Assembly: GCA_947589555.1 (NCBI GenBank)
Contig: CANQAZ010000003.1
Coordinates: 1 to 54,739 of the forward strand
Source of the DNA: an uncultured Clostridia bacterium
GTDB lineage: Bacteria > Bacillota > Clostridia > Christensenellales > Borkfalkiaceae
Length of the DNA: 54,739 nt
Reading direction: 5' to 3'
The number at the start of each line of letters is the position of its first letter. The stretch's first letter is position 1. Below are positions 10,061-18,968 of the stretch, in pieces. The position numbers were made by a program, and so were the translations under genes. The notes beneath the pieces are model-generated. The model was not told the DNA's origin. It ran no database searches and saw nothing but the letters and a program-made list of their open reading frames with translations.

Positions 10061-11761
10061 ATGGAATATCTACGGTTAGGCGATATTCTCGTCCATAACG
10101 GGGCGATCACGCAACAGCAACTCGACCACGCCCTCGAATTGCAAAAGACGAGGCACGAACGGCTGGGGACCATTCTGATCGAAGAGGGCATCATCAACGA
10201 ACAACTCCTCATCGAAACGCTTGAAACCCAACTCGGCATCGACTTCATCGACCTTTCCAAAGTGCACATTCCCGTGGAACTCGCCGCGTTGGTGCCCAAA
10301 AACATCGCACAGAGGAACGGCGTGGTGCCCGTCCGCCTGAACAGGGACGAACTCACCATCGCCATGTCCGACCCGCTCAATTTCGTCGCCCTCGAAGAGG
10401 TGCGTACGGCGACCCGCAAGCGCGTTTTACCCAAGATCGCGACCCTCGCCGCCGTCAACAAGGCGATCTCCACCCTCTACGGGAACGAGGGCGTCGCGCG
10501 GGCCATTGAGGAGATGCGGAGCGATTCCGCCTCCCGCGAGCCCGTCCTGCCCGCCCGTCCCCGCACCGAGGAGGTCTCGGAGGAGGCCGGCCAGCAATCG
10601 GCGCCCACGGTCCGCCTCGTCAATTCCATTTTGGAGCGGGCCGCCCTCGAACGCGCGAGCGACGTGCACATCGAACCCCGCGCGGAGGAGGTCGTCGTGC
10701 GCATGCGTGTGGACGGAAAACTGCGCACGGTGCTCACCGTGCCCGACGATTTGAAGCGCACCGTCGTTTCCCGCCTCAAAATCATGGGCGGTATGGATAT
10801 CGCCGAATCGCGCGTCCCGCAGGACGGCAGGGCCAACGTGCTCGTCAAGGGGCACAGCATCGATCTGCGTATGTCCACCATTCCCGCCATGTACGGGGAG
10901 AAGGTCGTCATCCGCCTCCTCGATAAATCCGCCCAGTTGATGAGCGCGCAGGCGATCGGACTGGAAGGGGAAAACCTCGATAAATACAACCGCCTGCTCG
11001 CTTGCGCGCACGGCATGGTGCTCATCGTCGGTCCCACGGGCTCGGGGAAATCTTCCACCATGTACACGATGATCCGCTCCCTCAACACCGATGAAGTAAA
11101 CCTCGTCACCCTCGAAAACCCCGTCGAGTATGACATAGAGGGAGTCACGCAGGTGCAGATCAACGAAAAAACGGGCATGACGTTTGCAAACGGGCTCCGC
11201 GCCGTGTTGCGGCAGGACCCCGATATCATCGCGGTCGGCGAGATCCGCGACAGCGAAACGGCGGAGATCGCCGTCCGCTCCGCCATCACGGGGCACCTCG
11301 TGCTCTCCACCGTGCACACGGGCGACGCGCTCTCCGCCATCGACCGCCTCGTGGATATCGGCGTTGCGCCCTACCTCATTTCGGACGCGCTGAACGGCAT
11401 CATTTCCCAACGCCTCGTGCGGCGCATCTGCCCGCACTGCAAGGAGGCCTATATCCCCTCGCCCGAGGTGCGGGAGATGCTCGGCTATCAAAAGAGCGGC
11501 CCCGTGCACTTCTACCGCGGAAAGGGATGCCCGCAGTGCTATCACACGGGATATATCGGCCGTACGGCGGTCTTTGAGATCCTCATTCTCGATAAAGAAT
11601 TCAAGCATGCCATCGTAGAGGGCAAACACGTCGCCCATCTTGAAAAATGTATCCGGAACGGCACCTTTAAGCCTCTCGCGGAGGATTGTCTGCGGCTCGT
11701 GCTCGCGGGCGTGACTTCTGCCGAGGAGGCGCTCGGCGTGCTCAATTCCACCATCCAATAA
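10061..11761 (+). CDS. pilB: Type IV pilus assembly ATPase PilB with MshEN-type N-terminal domain
   Basis: Walker A GPTGSGKSSTMYT; LRQDPDIIAVGEIRD; CPHCKEAY and CPQC zinc cysteines; two 24-residue RLGxxLxxxGxxxxxxLxxxLxxQ motifs at N-terminus. Confidence 0.95.
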   Translation: MEYLRLGDILVHNGAITQQQLDHALELQKTRHERLGTILIEEGIINEQLLIETLETQLGIDFIDLSKVHIPVELAALVPKNIAQRNGVVPVRLNRDELTIAMSDPLNFVALEEVRTATRKRVLPKIATLAAVNKAISTLYGNEGVARAIEEMRSDSASREPVLPARPRTEEVSEEAGQQSAPTVRLVNSILERAALERASDVHIEPRAEEVVVRMRVDGKLRTVLTVPDDLKRTVVSRLKIMGGMDIAESRVPQDGRANVLVKGHSIDLRMSTIPAMYGEKVVIRLLDKSAQLMSAQAIGLEGENLDKYNRLLACAHGMVLIVGPTGSGKSSTMYTMIRSLNTDEVNLVTLENPVEYDIEGVTQVQINEKTGMTFANGLRAVLRQDPDIIAVGEIRDSETAEIAVRSAITGHLVLSTVHTGDALSAIDRLVDIGVAPYLISDALNGIISQRLVRRICPHCKEAYIPSPEVREMLGYQKSGPVHFYRGKGCPQCYHTGYIGRTAVFEILILDKEFKHAIVEGKHVAHLEKCIRNGTFKPLAEDCLRLVLAGVTSAEEALGVLNSTIQ

Positions 11762-11775
11762 AAAGGAGGACCGAT

Positions 11776-12831
11776 ATGGCGGTCGAACTCGGTGCGCTCA
11801 TCGCACAGGCAAAAAATTACGGGGCTTCGGACGTTCATCTCGTCTGCGGCCTCCCTCCCCGTATGCGCGTTGACGGCGAACTGGTTGGCTTCGGGAACGA
11901 CATTCCGCCCCTCACGGCCGCTGACTGCGAGGCTTACGCGCGCAAGACCGCGGGCGAAGAGTACGCGAAAATCGAAAAAACGGGGGAGTTGGACCTCGCC
12001 GTGACCTTTGGGCGCATCCGTTGCCGCATCAATCTCTTCCGCCGCCAGGGCGCCGTATCCGCGGCGATCCGCCTCCTTTCGGATGATATTCCGCCCATGA
12101 TCGCCCTCGGGCTTCCGTCCGCGGCCGAAAAATTGCCCTCTTTGAAGAGAGGGCTCGTGCTCGTGACGGGGGAAACGGGATCGGGAAAATCCACGACGCT
12201 CGCCTCCATCCTCGATTGCATCAACCGCACGCGCCGCGGGCACATCATCACCCTCGAAGACCCTATCGAATACCTTCATAAGCCCGTCAATTGCGTCATC
12301 AACCAGCGCGAGATCGGCGCGGATACCCAAAGTTATTCTACCGGCCTCCGCGCATGCCTGCGCGAGGACCCGGACGTCATCCTCATCGGGGAAATGCGCG
12401 ACCTCGCCACGGTGGAAACGGCGCTGACGGCGGCGGAGACGGGCCACCTCGTATTTGCCACTTTGCACACCAATTCCGCGCCCGATTCCATCGACCGCAT
12501 CGTGGACGTATTCCCCGAAATGCGGCAGAGGCAGATCAGGATGCAACTTTCCACGACCCTCCAAGCCGTGCTTTCCCAACAACTTGTGCCGCGAAGGACG
12601 GGCGGTCGGGTGGCGGCGTGCGAATTTATGGTGGTCACGCCGGCCATCCGCAACCTCATAAGGGAGGGCAAAACGCCGCAGATCGCCGGCTCTATGGCAA
12701 CTTCCGCGGCGGAGGGCTCGGTGACGATGGACCAATCCCTCGTCGCACTCTACCGCAAACAGATCATCTCGGCCGACGTCGCCCGCAGTGCGGCGCACGA
12801 TTTGGATTATATCCGCAAGTACATCGTTTGA
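11776..12831 (+). CDS. pilT: Twitching motility retraction ATPase PilT
   Basis: SDVHLVCGLPPRMRVDGEL; Walker A GETGSGKSTTLAS; CLREDPDVILIGEMRD; TAAETGHLVFATLHTNSA; SD AAGGAGG upstream of ATG 11776. Confidence 0.93.
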   Translation: MAVELGALIAQAKNYGASDVHLVCGLPPRMRVDGELVGFGNDIPPLTAADCEAYARKTAGEEYAKIEKTGELDLAVTFGRIRCRINLFRRQGAVSAAIRLLSDDIPPMIALGLPSAAEKLPSLKRGLVLVTGETGSGKSTTLASILDCINRTRRGHIITLEDPIEYLHKPVNCVINQREIGADTQSYSTGLRACLREDPDVILIGEMRDLATVETALTAAETGHLVFATLHTNSAPDSIDRIVDVFPEMRQRQIRMQLSTTLQAVLSQQLVPRRTGGRVAACEFMVVTPAIRNLIREGKTPQIAGSMATSAAEGSVTMDQSLVALYRKQIISADVARSAAHDLDYIRKYIV

Positions 12832-12887
12832 TTTCCGGAAAGAAAAAGAGGGCGGAAAACCCGCGGAAATCGAAAAAAGGAGGTCGC

Positions 12888-14111
12888 ATGCAGACATTCA
12901 AATACCGCGCGGTCGCAGAGGACGGCTCCAAAGTCGTCGGCGAGATCGAAGCGTACGACGAATTTGAAGCAATCGGCGAGATCCGCAAGACGTATGCGGT
13001 CGTCGAATCCATCAAACCCGTCCGCAAGGGGCGGCGGCACATCGATTTCAACGAGCCGCTTTGGGTCAGCAACCGCACGCTTGCGCTCACCGCGAACCAA
13101 TTTTACATCATGCTCCGCTCGGGCCTTTCGATGACGCGCACGATAGAAGTCATCGCGGGGCAGAGCGGCGATAAACTCATGCGGCGCATTCTGCGCGCCT
13201 GCGCCGAGGACGTTTCCGCCGGATTTTCGCTGGCGGACAGCCTCGAAAAAAACGGCAAAAAAATCCCCGCGGTGTTCATCGAAACGGTGCGCGCGGGCGA
13301 GGAATCGGGCACGTTGGAACAATCCTTCCGCAACCTCGAAACCTACTATTCCCGCGCCAACACGACCAATAAAAAAATCCGTTCGGCACTCACCTATCCC
13401 GTCATCGTTTTGGTGCTCGCGGTCATCGTCATCGCCATCGTGATGGTCGTGCTCGTTCCCACCATGACAAAGACGTTGCAATCGATGGGGAGCGATCTGC
13501 CCGTCATCACCCGCATCCTCATCGCCGTTTCGGACTTCTTCGCCCATTGGGGATATATTCCCCTCATCGTCATCGTGGCGGTCGGGCTCGGGCTGTATTT
13601 TTACGGCAAGACGGAGAACGGCAAACTGGCGTTTTCCAGAATGCGCCTGAAACTGCCCATCATCGGAAAGATCTCCCGTTGCAACGCGGCCGCGCAGACG
13701 GCAAACACGCTCGCGACCCTTCTCGCCGCGGGATTGCCCGTCACGCGTGCGCTCGGCATCGTGAGCCGCGTGGTGAGCCTGAGGTGCGTGGGAAAGGAAC
13801 TCGGCGAGGCAATCGCCAAGTTGGAAGGGGGCATGAGCCTCGGCGAGGCCCTCTCTTCCTCCAAATATTTGCCCCCCATGCTCGTTGAAATGATCACGGT
13901 GGGGGAGACCTCGGGCATGCTCGAAGAGACGCTCCGCACCATCGGGCGCTATTACGACGACGAGGCGACTTCCGCTTCCGACCGCGCGCTGGGCATCCTC
14001 GAACCCGCCATCACCATCGTGCTCGGCGTCATCATCGGCGCCATCGTCATCGCCATCTATTTGCCCATGTTCTCCATGTCCTCGGGCGCGGGGCTTTCGG
14101 GCAGACCCTAA
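12888..14111 (+). CDS. pilC: Type IV pilus inner-membrane platform protein PilC (GspF family)
   Basis: MQTFKYRAVAEDGSKVVGEIEA; two GspF domains (IMLRSGLSMTRTIEVI; LATLLAAGLPVTRALGIV); GAIVIAIYLPMFSM C-terminus. Confidence 0.93.
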   Translation: MQTFKYRAVAEDGSKVVGEIEAYDEFEAIGEIRKTYAVVESIKPVRKGRRHIDFNEPLWVSNRTLALTANQFYIMLRSGLSMTRTIEVIAGQSGDKLMRRILRACAEDVSAGFSLADSLEKNGKKIPAVFIETVRAGEESGTLEQSFRNLETYYSRANTTNKKIRSALTYPVIVLVLAVIVIAIVMVVLVPTMTKTLQSMGSDLPVITRILIAVSDFFAHWGYIPLIVIVAVGLGLYFYGKTENGKLAFSRMRLKLPIIGKISRCNAAAQTANTLATLLAAGLPVTRALGIVSRVVSLRCVGKELGEAIAKLEGGMSLGEALSSSKYLPPMLVEMITVGETSGMLEETLRTIGRYYDDEATSASDRALGILEPAITIVLGVIIGAIVIAIYLPMFSMSSGAGLSGRP

Positions 14112-14173
14112 CGGCTATCACGCCGCGCCAATTTGCGGCGTTCGGAATAAAATTTTTTGCAAGGAGATATGAA

Positions 14174-14593
14174 ATGTTGAAAAGAGCAAGAAAGGGTTTC
14201 ACCTTGACGGAACTTCTGATCGTCGTCGCGATCATCGCAGTCCTCACCGCCATCGCCGTTCCGATCCTCGTCACCACGCTCGGCAGCGCGGAGGACGCCC
14301 GCGACGAGGCCAATATCCGCGCCGTAAGATCGGCCGGGGTCGCCCGCATCATCGATATCGATAAAAGCGATAAGACGAGCGAGGACTATAAGGCCGTCTA
14401 TGACGATAAGGGCAACATGTACCAGTACGTCATCGTAACGGCTACGGTGGACGACCAGGGGACCATTAGCGAGTTGAAACTCGAAAAATACGTCGAAGAG
14501 ACCTACAAAGATACGGCGAATACGGTGGACGGCAACGGCAAAGTGACCGCGCTCATCACGGTGCTCGACTGGAACGCCGCGACCGGCGGTTGA
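14174..14593 (+). CDS. Major type IV pilin
   Basis: Class III leader MLKRARKG|FTLTELLIVVAIIAVLTAIAVP; located between pilC and pilD. Confidence 0.9.
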   Translation: MLKRARKGFTLTELLIVVAIIAVLTAIAVPILVTTLGSAEDARDEANIRAVRSAGVARIIDIDKSDKTSEDYKAVYDDKGNMYQYVIVTATVDDQGTISELKLEKYVEETYKDTANTVDGNGKVTALITVLDWNAATGG

Positions 14594-14614
14594 TCGGAAG
14601 CCACGGCGGGCGTC

Positions 14615-15403
14615 ATGTCGATTCGGTTGCCGCTTGCGGCGGATATCTACATAGCCGTTCTTCTCTTCTGCTTCGGCGCGTGCATGGGGAGTTTTTTGGC
14701 CTGTGCCGCGGGCCGCTATGTGCGCAGAGAGAGCGTCTTGCGCGGCAGGAGCCGCTGTGATTCGTGCGGCGCCACTCTTCGGTTTTTCGATCTGATCCCC
14801 ATTTTCAGTTACCTCTTTTTGCGGGGGAGGTGCCGCAAGTGCGGGGCCGCCATTCCGCCGGGATGCCTCCTTGCGGAGATCGCGGCGGGGCTCATGTACT
14901 TTGCGGTTTACGTGCGGTACGGCTTCTCATTCGTCACCCTCGAATATCTGCTCCTGTTTTCCGCCCTGCTCGCCATCGCGCTTGTGGACCTTGAAAGCAT
15001 GGAGATCCCCGACGGGCTCATCCTCTTCGGCCTTGCGGTCTACCTCGCGTTTTTGTATCCGCACGGCAGTGCGGCGGAGCGGGCGGCGGACGGGCTTTTG
15101 GGCGCGGCCGTCTACGGCGGCGGGATGCTTCTCATCTCCCTCCTCATGGACGCCTTGCTCGGGCGGGAGACGCTCGGCGGGGGAGATGTAAAACTGTTCG
15201 CGCTCCTCGGGCTCTACACGGGGCTCGCGCGCGGACTGTTGATGCTCCTCATCTCATGCCTTGCGGGGCTCGCCTACGCCGCCTCCTTGAAGGGAGGAAG
15301 AAAAAAGGAGTTTCCCTTCGGGCCCGCGATCGTGTTTGCGGCCGTCGTCACGCTGATCGGGGGGCAGGAGATCATCGACCTGTATTTGTCCCTCATTCCA
15401 TAG
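14615..15403 (+). CDS. pilD: Prepilin peptidase (A24 family)
   Basis: CDSC..CRKC zinc motif; aspartates in ALVDLESMEIPDG and LGGGDVKLFALLG; polytopic. Confidence 0.92.
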   Translation: MSIRLPLAADIYIAVLLFCFGACMGSFLACAAGRYVRRESVLRGRSRCDSCGATLRFFDLIPIFSYLFLRGRCRKCGAAIPPGCLLAEIAAGLMYFAVYVRYGFSFVTLEYLLLFSALLAIALVDLESMEIPDGLILFGLAVYLAFLYPHGSAAERAADGLLGAAVYGGGMLLISLLMDALLGRETLGGGDVKLFALLGLYTGLARGLLMLLISCLAGLAYAASLKGGRKKEFPFGPAIVFAAVVTLIGGQEIIDLYLSLIP

Positions 15404-15419
15404 AACAAGGAGAACGAAC

Positions 15420-16400
15420 ATGAAAAATTGCATCGGTTTCGATATCGGAAACCATGCTATCCACATCGCGGTGCGGAAAAACCGCTCCGTCGTGCGCGGG
15501 GAAACGGTGCGCCTCGACGGCGATTTGGTCAAGAACGGCGTCATTGCGTCCTACGACAAAATGGCCGAATTTCTCGGCTCCCTCCGCCGCACCCTCAAAG
15601 CGGGAACGGCGAACGCCGCCCTCGTTTTGCCCGCGCCGCTCTGTTATTGCCGACGGTTTTTCGTTACGGCGAATACCCGCGAACAACTCTTGTTCAACCT
15701 GCCGTACGGCTTTCGCGATTTCATCGCCGACGATAAAAGCAATTACTTTTTCGATTGCGCCGTGCTCGGCACGGTCCAAAGCGAAGGCCGCCCGCCCGAG
15801 GTGGACGTGCTCGCTACGGCGGCGCGGAAGGAGATCGTCGCCGAATACATTGCGATGTTCCGCAAGGCGGGCTTCCGCCTTAAAACGATGATCCCCGAGG
15901 AATTTGCCTATGTCAATCTCCTGCGCCGCGCGCAGGGGGAGCCCCACACGCACGGGGTCCTCGATATCGGGCACAACGCGGTCAAACTCTTCCTCTTCCG
16001 CGGCTCTCTCTTTGAGAGCGTCCGCGTCATCGACTACGGTTGCAACGCGCTCGACGCCGTCATTTCCGAACAATTCGGCGTAAGCGCTTTTACGGCGGCG
16101 ACCTACCGCGAAAAGAACACCGAAGGGGCGAACGAACTCGAAGGGTGCCGCGCCATTTACGGCGCGATGGCCCTCGAAGTCCTCAAAGCCATCAATTTCT
16201 ATCGTTTCAACGGCGGCGGAAGTCCCGCGCATCTCCATTGTTGCGGCGGCGGGTCCAAAAACGCAGCGCTCATGGAGGCGTTGGCGGAGACCTTGCCCGT
16301 GCCGCTCACCGATATGAGCGAATTTTACGGCGAAGGCGGCTCCGGAGAGGGAGCGAATTTCCCGCTCGTCGCGGCGGCGGCCGGCGCCGCCCTGCAATGA
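15420..16400 (+). CDS. pilM: PilM-like actin-fold pilus assembly protein
   Basis: CIGFDIGNHAIHIAV start; HGVLDIGHNAVKLFLFRG; CCGGGSKNAAL; position before PilN/O-like genes. Confidence 0.8.
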   Translation: MKNCIGFDIGNHAIHIAVRKNRSVVRGETVRLDGDLVKNGVIASYDKMAEFLGSLRRTLKAGTANAALVLPAPLCYCRRFFVTANTREQLLFNLPYGFRDFIADDKSNYFFDCAVLGTVQSEGRPPEVDVLATAARKEIVAEYIAMFRKAGFRLKTMIPEEFAYVNLLRRAQGEPHTHGVLDIGHNAVKLFLFRGSLFESVRVIDYGCNALDAVISEQFGVSAFTAATYREKNTEGANELEGCRAIYGAMALEVLKAINFYRFNGGGSPAHLHCCGGGSKNAALMEALAETLPVPLTDMSEFYGEGGSGEGANFPLVAAAAGAALQ

Positions 16401-16413
16401 GGAGGAGGGGAAC

Positions 16414-17061
16414 ATGGGATTTTTCAAAAAGAAAAAACAGGATGGGGAAGAGGCTCGGGTGACCTTTTACGACGTTTCTTCCCGCTCTTCGGGCGGCTCC
16501 GCCCCCGAAATGATTTCGGAAGGGGACTCGAAGGAGACGGTAAACCTCTGCAAACGCGACCGAGGAGGGCTGTCGCCCGCAAAAATTTGCCTTATCGTTG
16601 CGCTCGTCCTCTTGGTGCTCATCGTCATCGAATTTTTCGGCGTCTGGCTTCCGTACCGCGCGCTGGAAAAGAAGGAAGCCGAACTTGCCGACTATCAAGC
16701 CCAACTTTCGGCGCTCAACGACGGCATGAAGGACATGGACACGGTGCAGGAGGAATACCGCAAGTACAATTACGAGAATTTCCCCTCGGAGATCGTTGAC
16801 CGCGAAGAGGTGCTCCGCCTATTGGAAGAAAAGGTGTTCCCGCGCGGCAAGATCACCGGCTTCAACATCAGCGGAAATACGTTGAACATCACCGTTTCCG
16901 ATATTCTGATCGAGGATATCGTTCCGTTGCAAACGGAGATCCGCGAAAGCGGCATCGTCGAACGCGTCAGCCTCGGCACGACTTCGGGCACCGCCGAAGG
17001 GCGGGCGTCCCTCGGCCTCACCATCGTGTTCAAGGATGCTTCGGAAGGAGGGGCGGCATGA
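16414..17061 (+). CDS. PilN-like pilus assembly protein
   Basis: Cytoplasmic N-terminus, single TM (ICLIVALVLLVLIVIEFFGVWLPY), coiled coil, syntenic with pilM. Confidence 0.6.
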   Translation: MGFFKKKKQDGEEARVTFYDVSSRSSGGSAPEMISEGDSKETVNLCKRDRGGLSPAKICLIVALVLLVLIVIEFFGVWLPYRALEKKEAELADYQAQLSALNDGMKDMDTVQEEYRKYNYENFPSEIVDREEVLRLLEEKVFPRGKITGFNISGNTLNITVSDILIEDIVPLQTEIRESGIVERVSLGTTSGTAEGRASLGLTIVFKDASEGGAA

Positions 17062-17642
17062 AAAGCAAGAACGGAAAACGGCGGGTTACCCTCAAAGAAA
17101 TCATCATCGTGTGCGTGCTCTTCGTCGCCCTTCTCCTCGGGGTGTACTTCGCCGCGGTCTATTATCCCCTGTCTCAGCGCACCTCAAAGGTGGAGGCCGA
17201 CCTCGATAACATCGAACTCTACCTCGACGCCGCCGAACTCAGAAAGGCGGCTTATGACACGATGAAGGCGGAGAACGAGCGCATCAAGGCGAGCGGAAAC
17301 GCGACTGAGATGCCACGCTACAACGGCAACGAACAGCAGGAAAGGCTCAACGAACGCCTCACGGAGATCCTCGTCGGCGTGCAGAACTTGCGCTTCGATT
17401 CCTCCGGAGTTTCGGCCGCGACGGACGGCGTGCGCATCCGCACCGTGACGGTTTCCTTTACGGCGGCGGGCGAAAACGGAAGCGCATATACGAAGGCAAA
17501 ATCGGTCTTGCACGAACTCATGAACACGGGTTACCGCTGTTGCATGACTTCGCTCACCCTTTCTCCTTCGTCGGGCGATCTGCAAAACGCCGCCTCGGTC
17601 GGCGTGAGTTGTTCGGTCAATTTTTACGAAATCGATTCATAA
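17058..17642 (+). CDS. PilO-like pilus assembly protein
   Basis: Single TM (IIIVCVLFVALLLGVYFAAVYY), coiled coil then ferredoxin-like region; 4-nt overlap with previous gene. Confidence 0.6.
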   Translation: MKSKNGKRRVTLKEIIIVCVLFVALLLGVYFAAVYYPLSQRTSKVEADLDNIELYLDAAELRKAAYDTMKAENERIKASGNATEMPRYNGNEQQERLNERLTEILVGVQNLRFDSSGVSAATDGVRIRTVTVSFTAAGENGSAYTKAKSVLHELMNTGYRCCMTSLTLSPSSGDLQNAASVGVSCSVNFYEIDS

Positions 17643-17652
17643 AAAAAGAAAA

Positions 17653-17691
17653 AGGGCGGGGCGCTTCTTCGGAAGCGCCCCGCCCTTTTTA
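17653..17691. terminator. Convergent rho-independent terminator
   Basis: GGGCGGGGCGCTTC-TTCG-GAAGCGCCCCGCCC followed by TTTTT; A-rich on the other side; lies between convergent genes. Confidence 0.9.
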
Positions 17692-17702
17692 TGCGGAAAA
17701 AA

Positions 17703-18968
17703 TCATATCAAACCGTTTTCCAGAGCGTTTGCGGTGCGGATCTCATCCATCTTTGCAAGGCACTGTGCGATGGAAATTTTGTTTTGGAAGAGGGAGCCGA
17801 AGAGGGCGGCCGTCTCGTCCGCGCTGTATCCCACGATTTTCGTGCTGGCGGTGGAGACGCGCTCGTGCGCGGCGATGGAGGCCTGCGCGTCCGTCACCAT
17901 TTTCGATTGGATGTTGGTGGTTTGCCCCTTGAACACGCTCACGGTGGAAATACCGTCAAAGGCAACGTTGTAATTTTCGGGCGTGGCGCAAAAGTCGAGG
18001 AAGGCGAGCGCGCGCTCCCTTTTTTCGCTCTTTTTGTTGACCATCATCATGTTGAGGTTGCCCCCTTCATAGGTGCCGCCGTTGGCCGTATTCATGAAGA
18101 TGGGCATGAGGGCGAAGTCGTCTACGGTGTATTTCCCGGGTTTGAAGTCGGTGTAGAACCACGTATCCCAGATAAAGGTCATGGCGGCTTCGCCCGAGGC
18201 GAGTTTGGGGGAGATGTCGTCCCAACCGATCTCCATGAAGTTTTTGCCGAACCAACCCTTTTCCGCGGCCCCCGAAAGCCACGTCGCCATTCCCTCTACG
18301 GCGGGGATCTCCGAAAAAGAAATCTCGTTATTGTTGAGTTTTTCGAGCAGTGCGGGGTCGTCCGCAAAGATGGGATCGAGCCCGAATTGGTACATCCACG
18401 AACAGCCGTTCCCGGGCCAGCAGATGGGCGTGATGGGTTTTTTGTTGGCTAAAAGTAAAAATTCGCACGCGCCGTCAAAGTCCTCCTGCGTTGTGGGCAT
18501 GATCAGACCCAGATCGTTGAACAATTTTTTATTGTAGTAGCAACCCGAGACCGAACTCTCCCAGAAGGGGAGGCCCAAAAGGTTGCCGTTTGCATCCGTG
18601 CAGTAGGCCCGCGCACTTTCCGTGAGGTCGTCTACCCACTTTTCGCCGTTGAGGGCGCAGAAGGTTTCTCCGGCGTTCAAGCGGCTCAGATCGGCGTTGT
18701 GGAAGTGCAGAACGATGTCGGGAAGTTCTCCCTCCTTTTCGAGCCGTGCGGCCTCCGCCTCGAACTCGGCGTCCTCGATCGAAAGGAGATTGAGATTTTC
18801 CCCCGTCGATTGCTTGTAGAGGTCGAAGATCGCGGTCATATAGGGCTTTTTGAGGTCGCTCTCTTTTCCGAGGATGGTCAGCGCATCGGGATCGAATTGC
18901 GGGGCGCAACCGCCGAAGAAGGGGGCCGTCAAAAGCAACAGGGCGAGGGGGAGGCACAGTTTTTTCAT
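17703..18968 (-). CDS. Extracellular solute-binding lipoprotein (ABC sugar-binding family)
   Basis: Lipobox LLLTAPFFGGC; family-1 SBP features (DLYKQSTGENLNL, LPDIVLH, TFIWDTWFYTDF, EKRERALAFLDFCATPENY). Confidence 0.85.
   Translation of the reverse strand: MKKLCLPLALLLLTAPFFGGCAPQFDPDALTILGKESDLKKPYMTAIFDLYKQSTGENLNLLSIEDAEFEAEAARLEKEGELPDIVLHFHNADLSRLNAGETFCALNGEKWVDDLTESARAYCTDANGNLLGLPFWESSVSGCYYNKKLFNDLGLIMPTTQEDFDGACEFLLLANKKPITPICWPGNGCSWMYQFGLDPIFADDPALLEKLNNNEISFSEIPAVEGMATWLSGAAEKGWFGKNFMEIGWDDISPKLASGEAAMTFIWDTWFYTDFKPGKYTVDDFALMPIFMNTANGGTYEGGNLNMMMVNKKSEKRERALAFLDFCATPENYNVAFDGISTVSVFKGQTTNIQSKMVTDAQASIAAHERVSTASTKIVGYSADETAALFGSLFQNKISIAQCLAKMDEIRTANALENGLI

Noticed and set aside
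14120-14141. Hairpin ACGCCGC-GCCAATTT-GCGGCGT between pilC and pilin gene, as terminator
   Set aside because: Short stem and no adjacent T-run; could modulate read-through or mRNA stability, but support is too weak to list.
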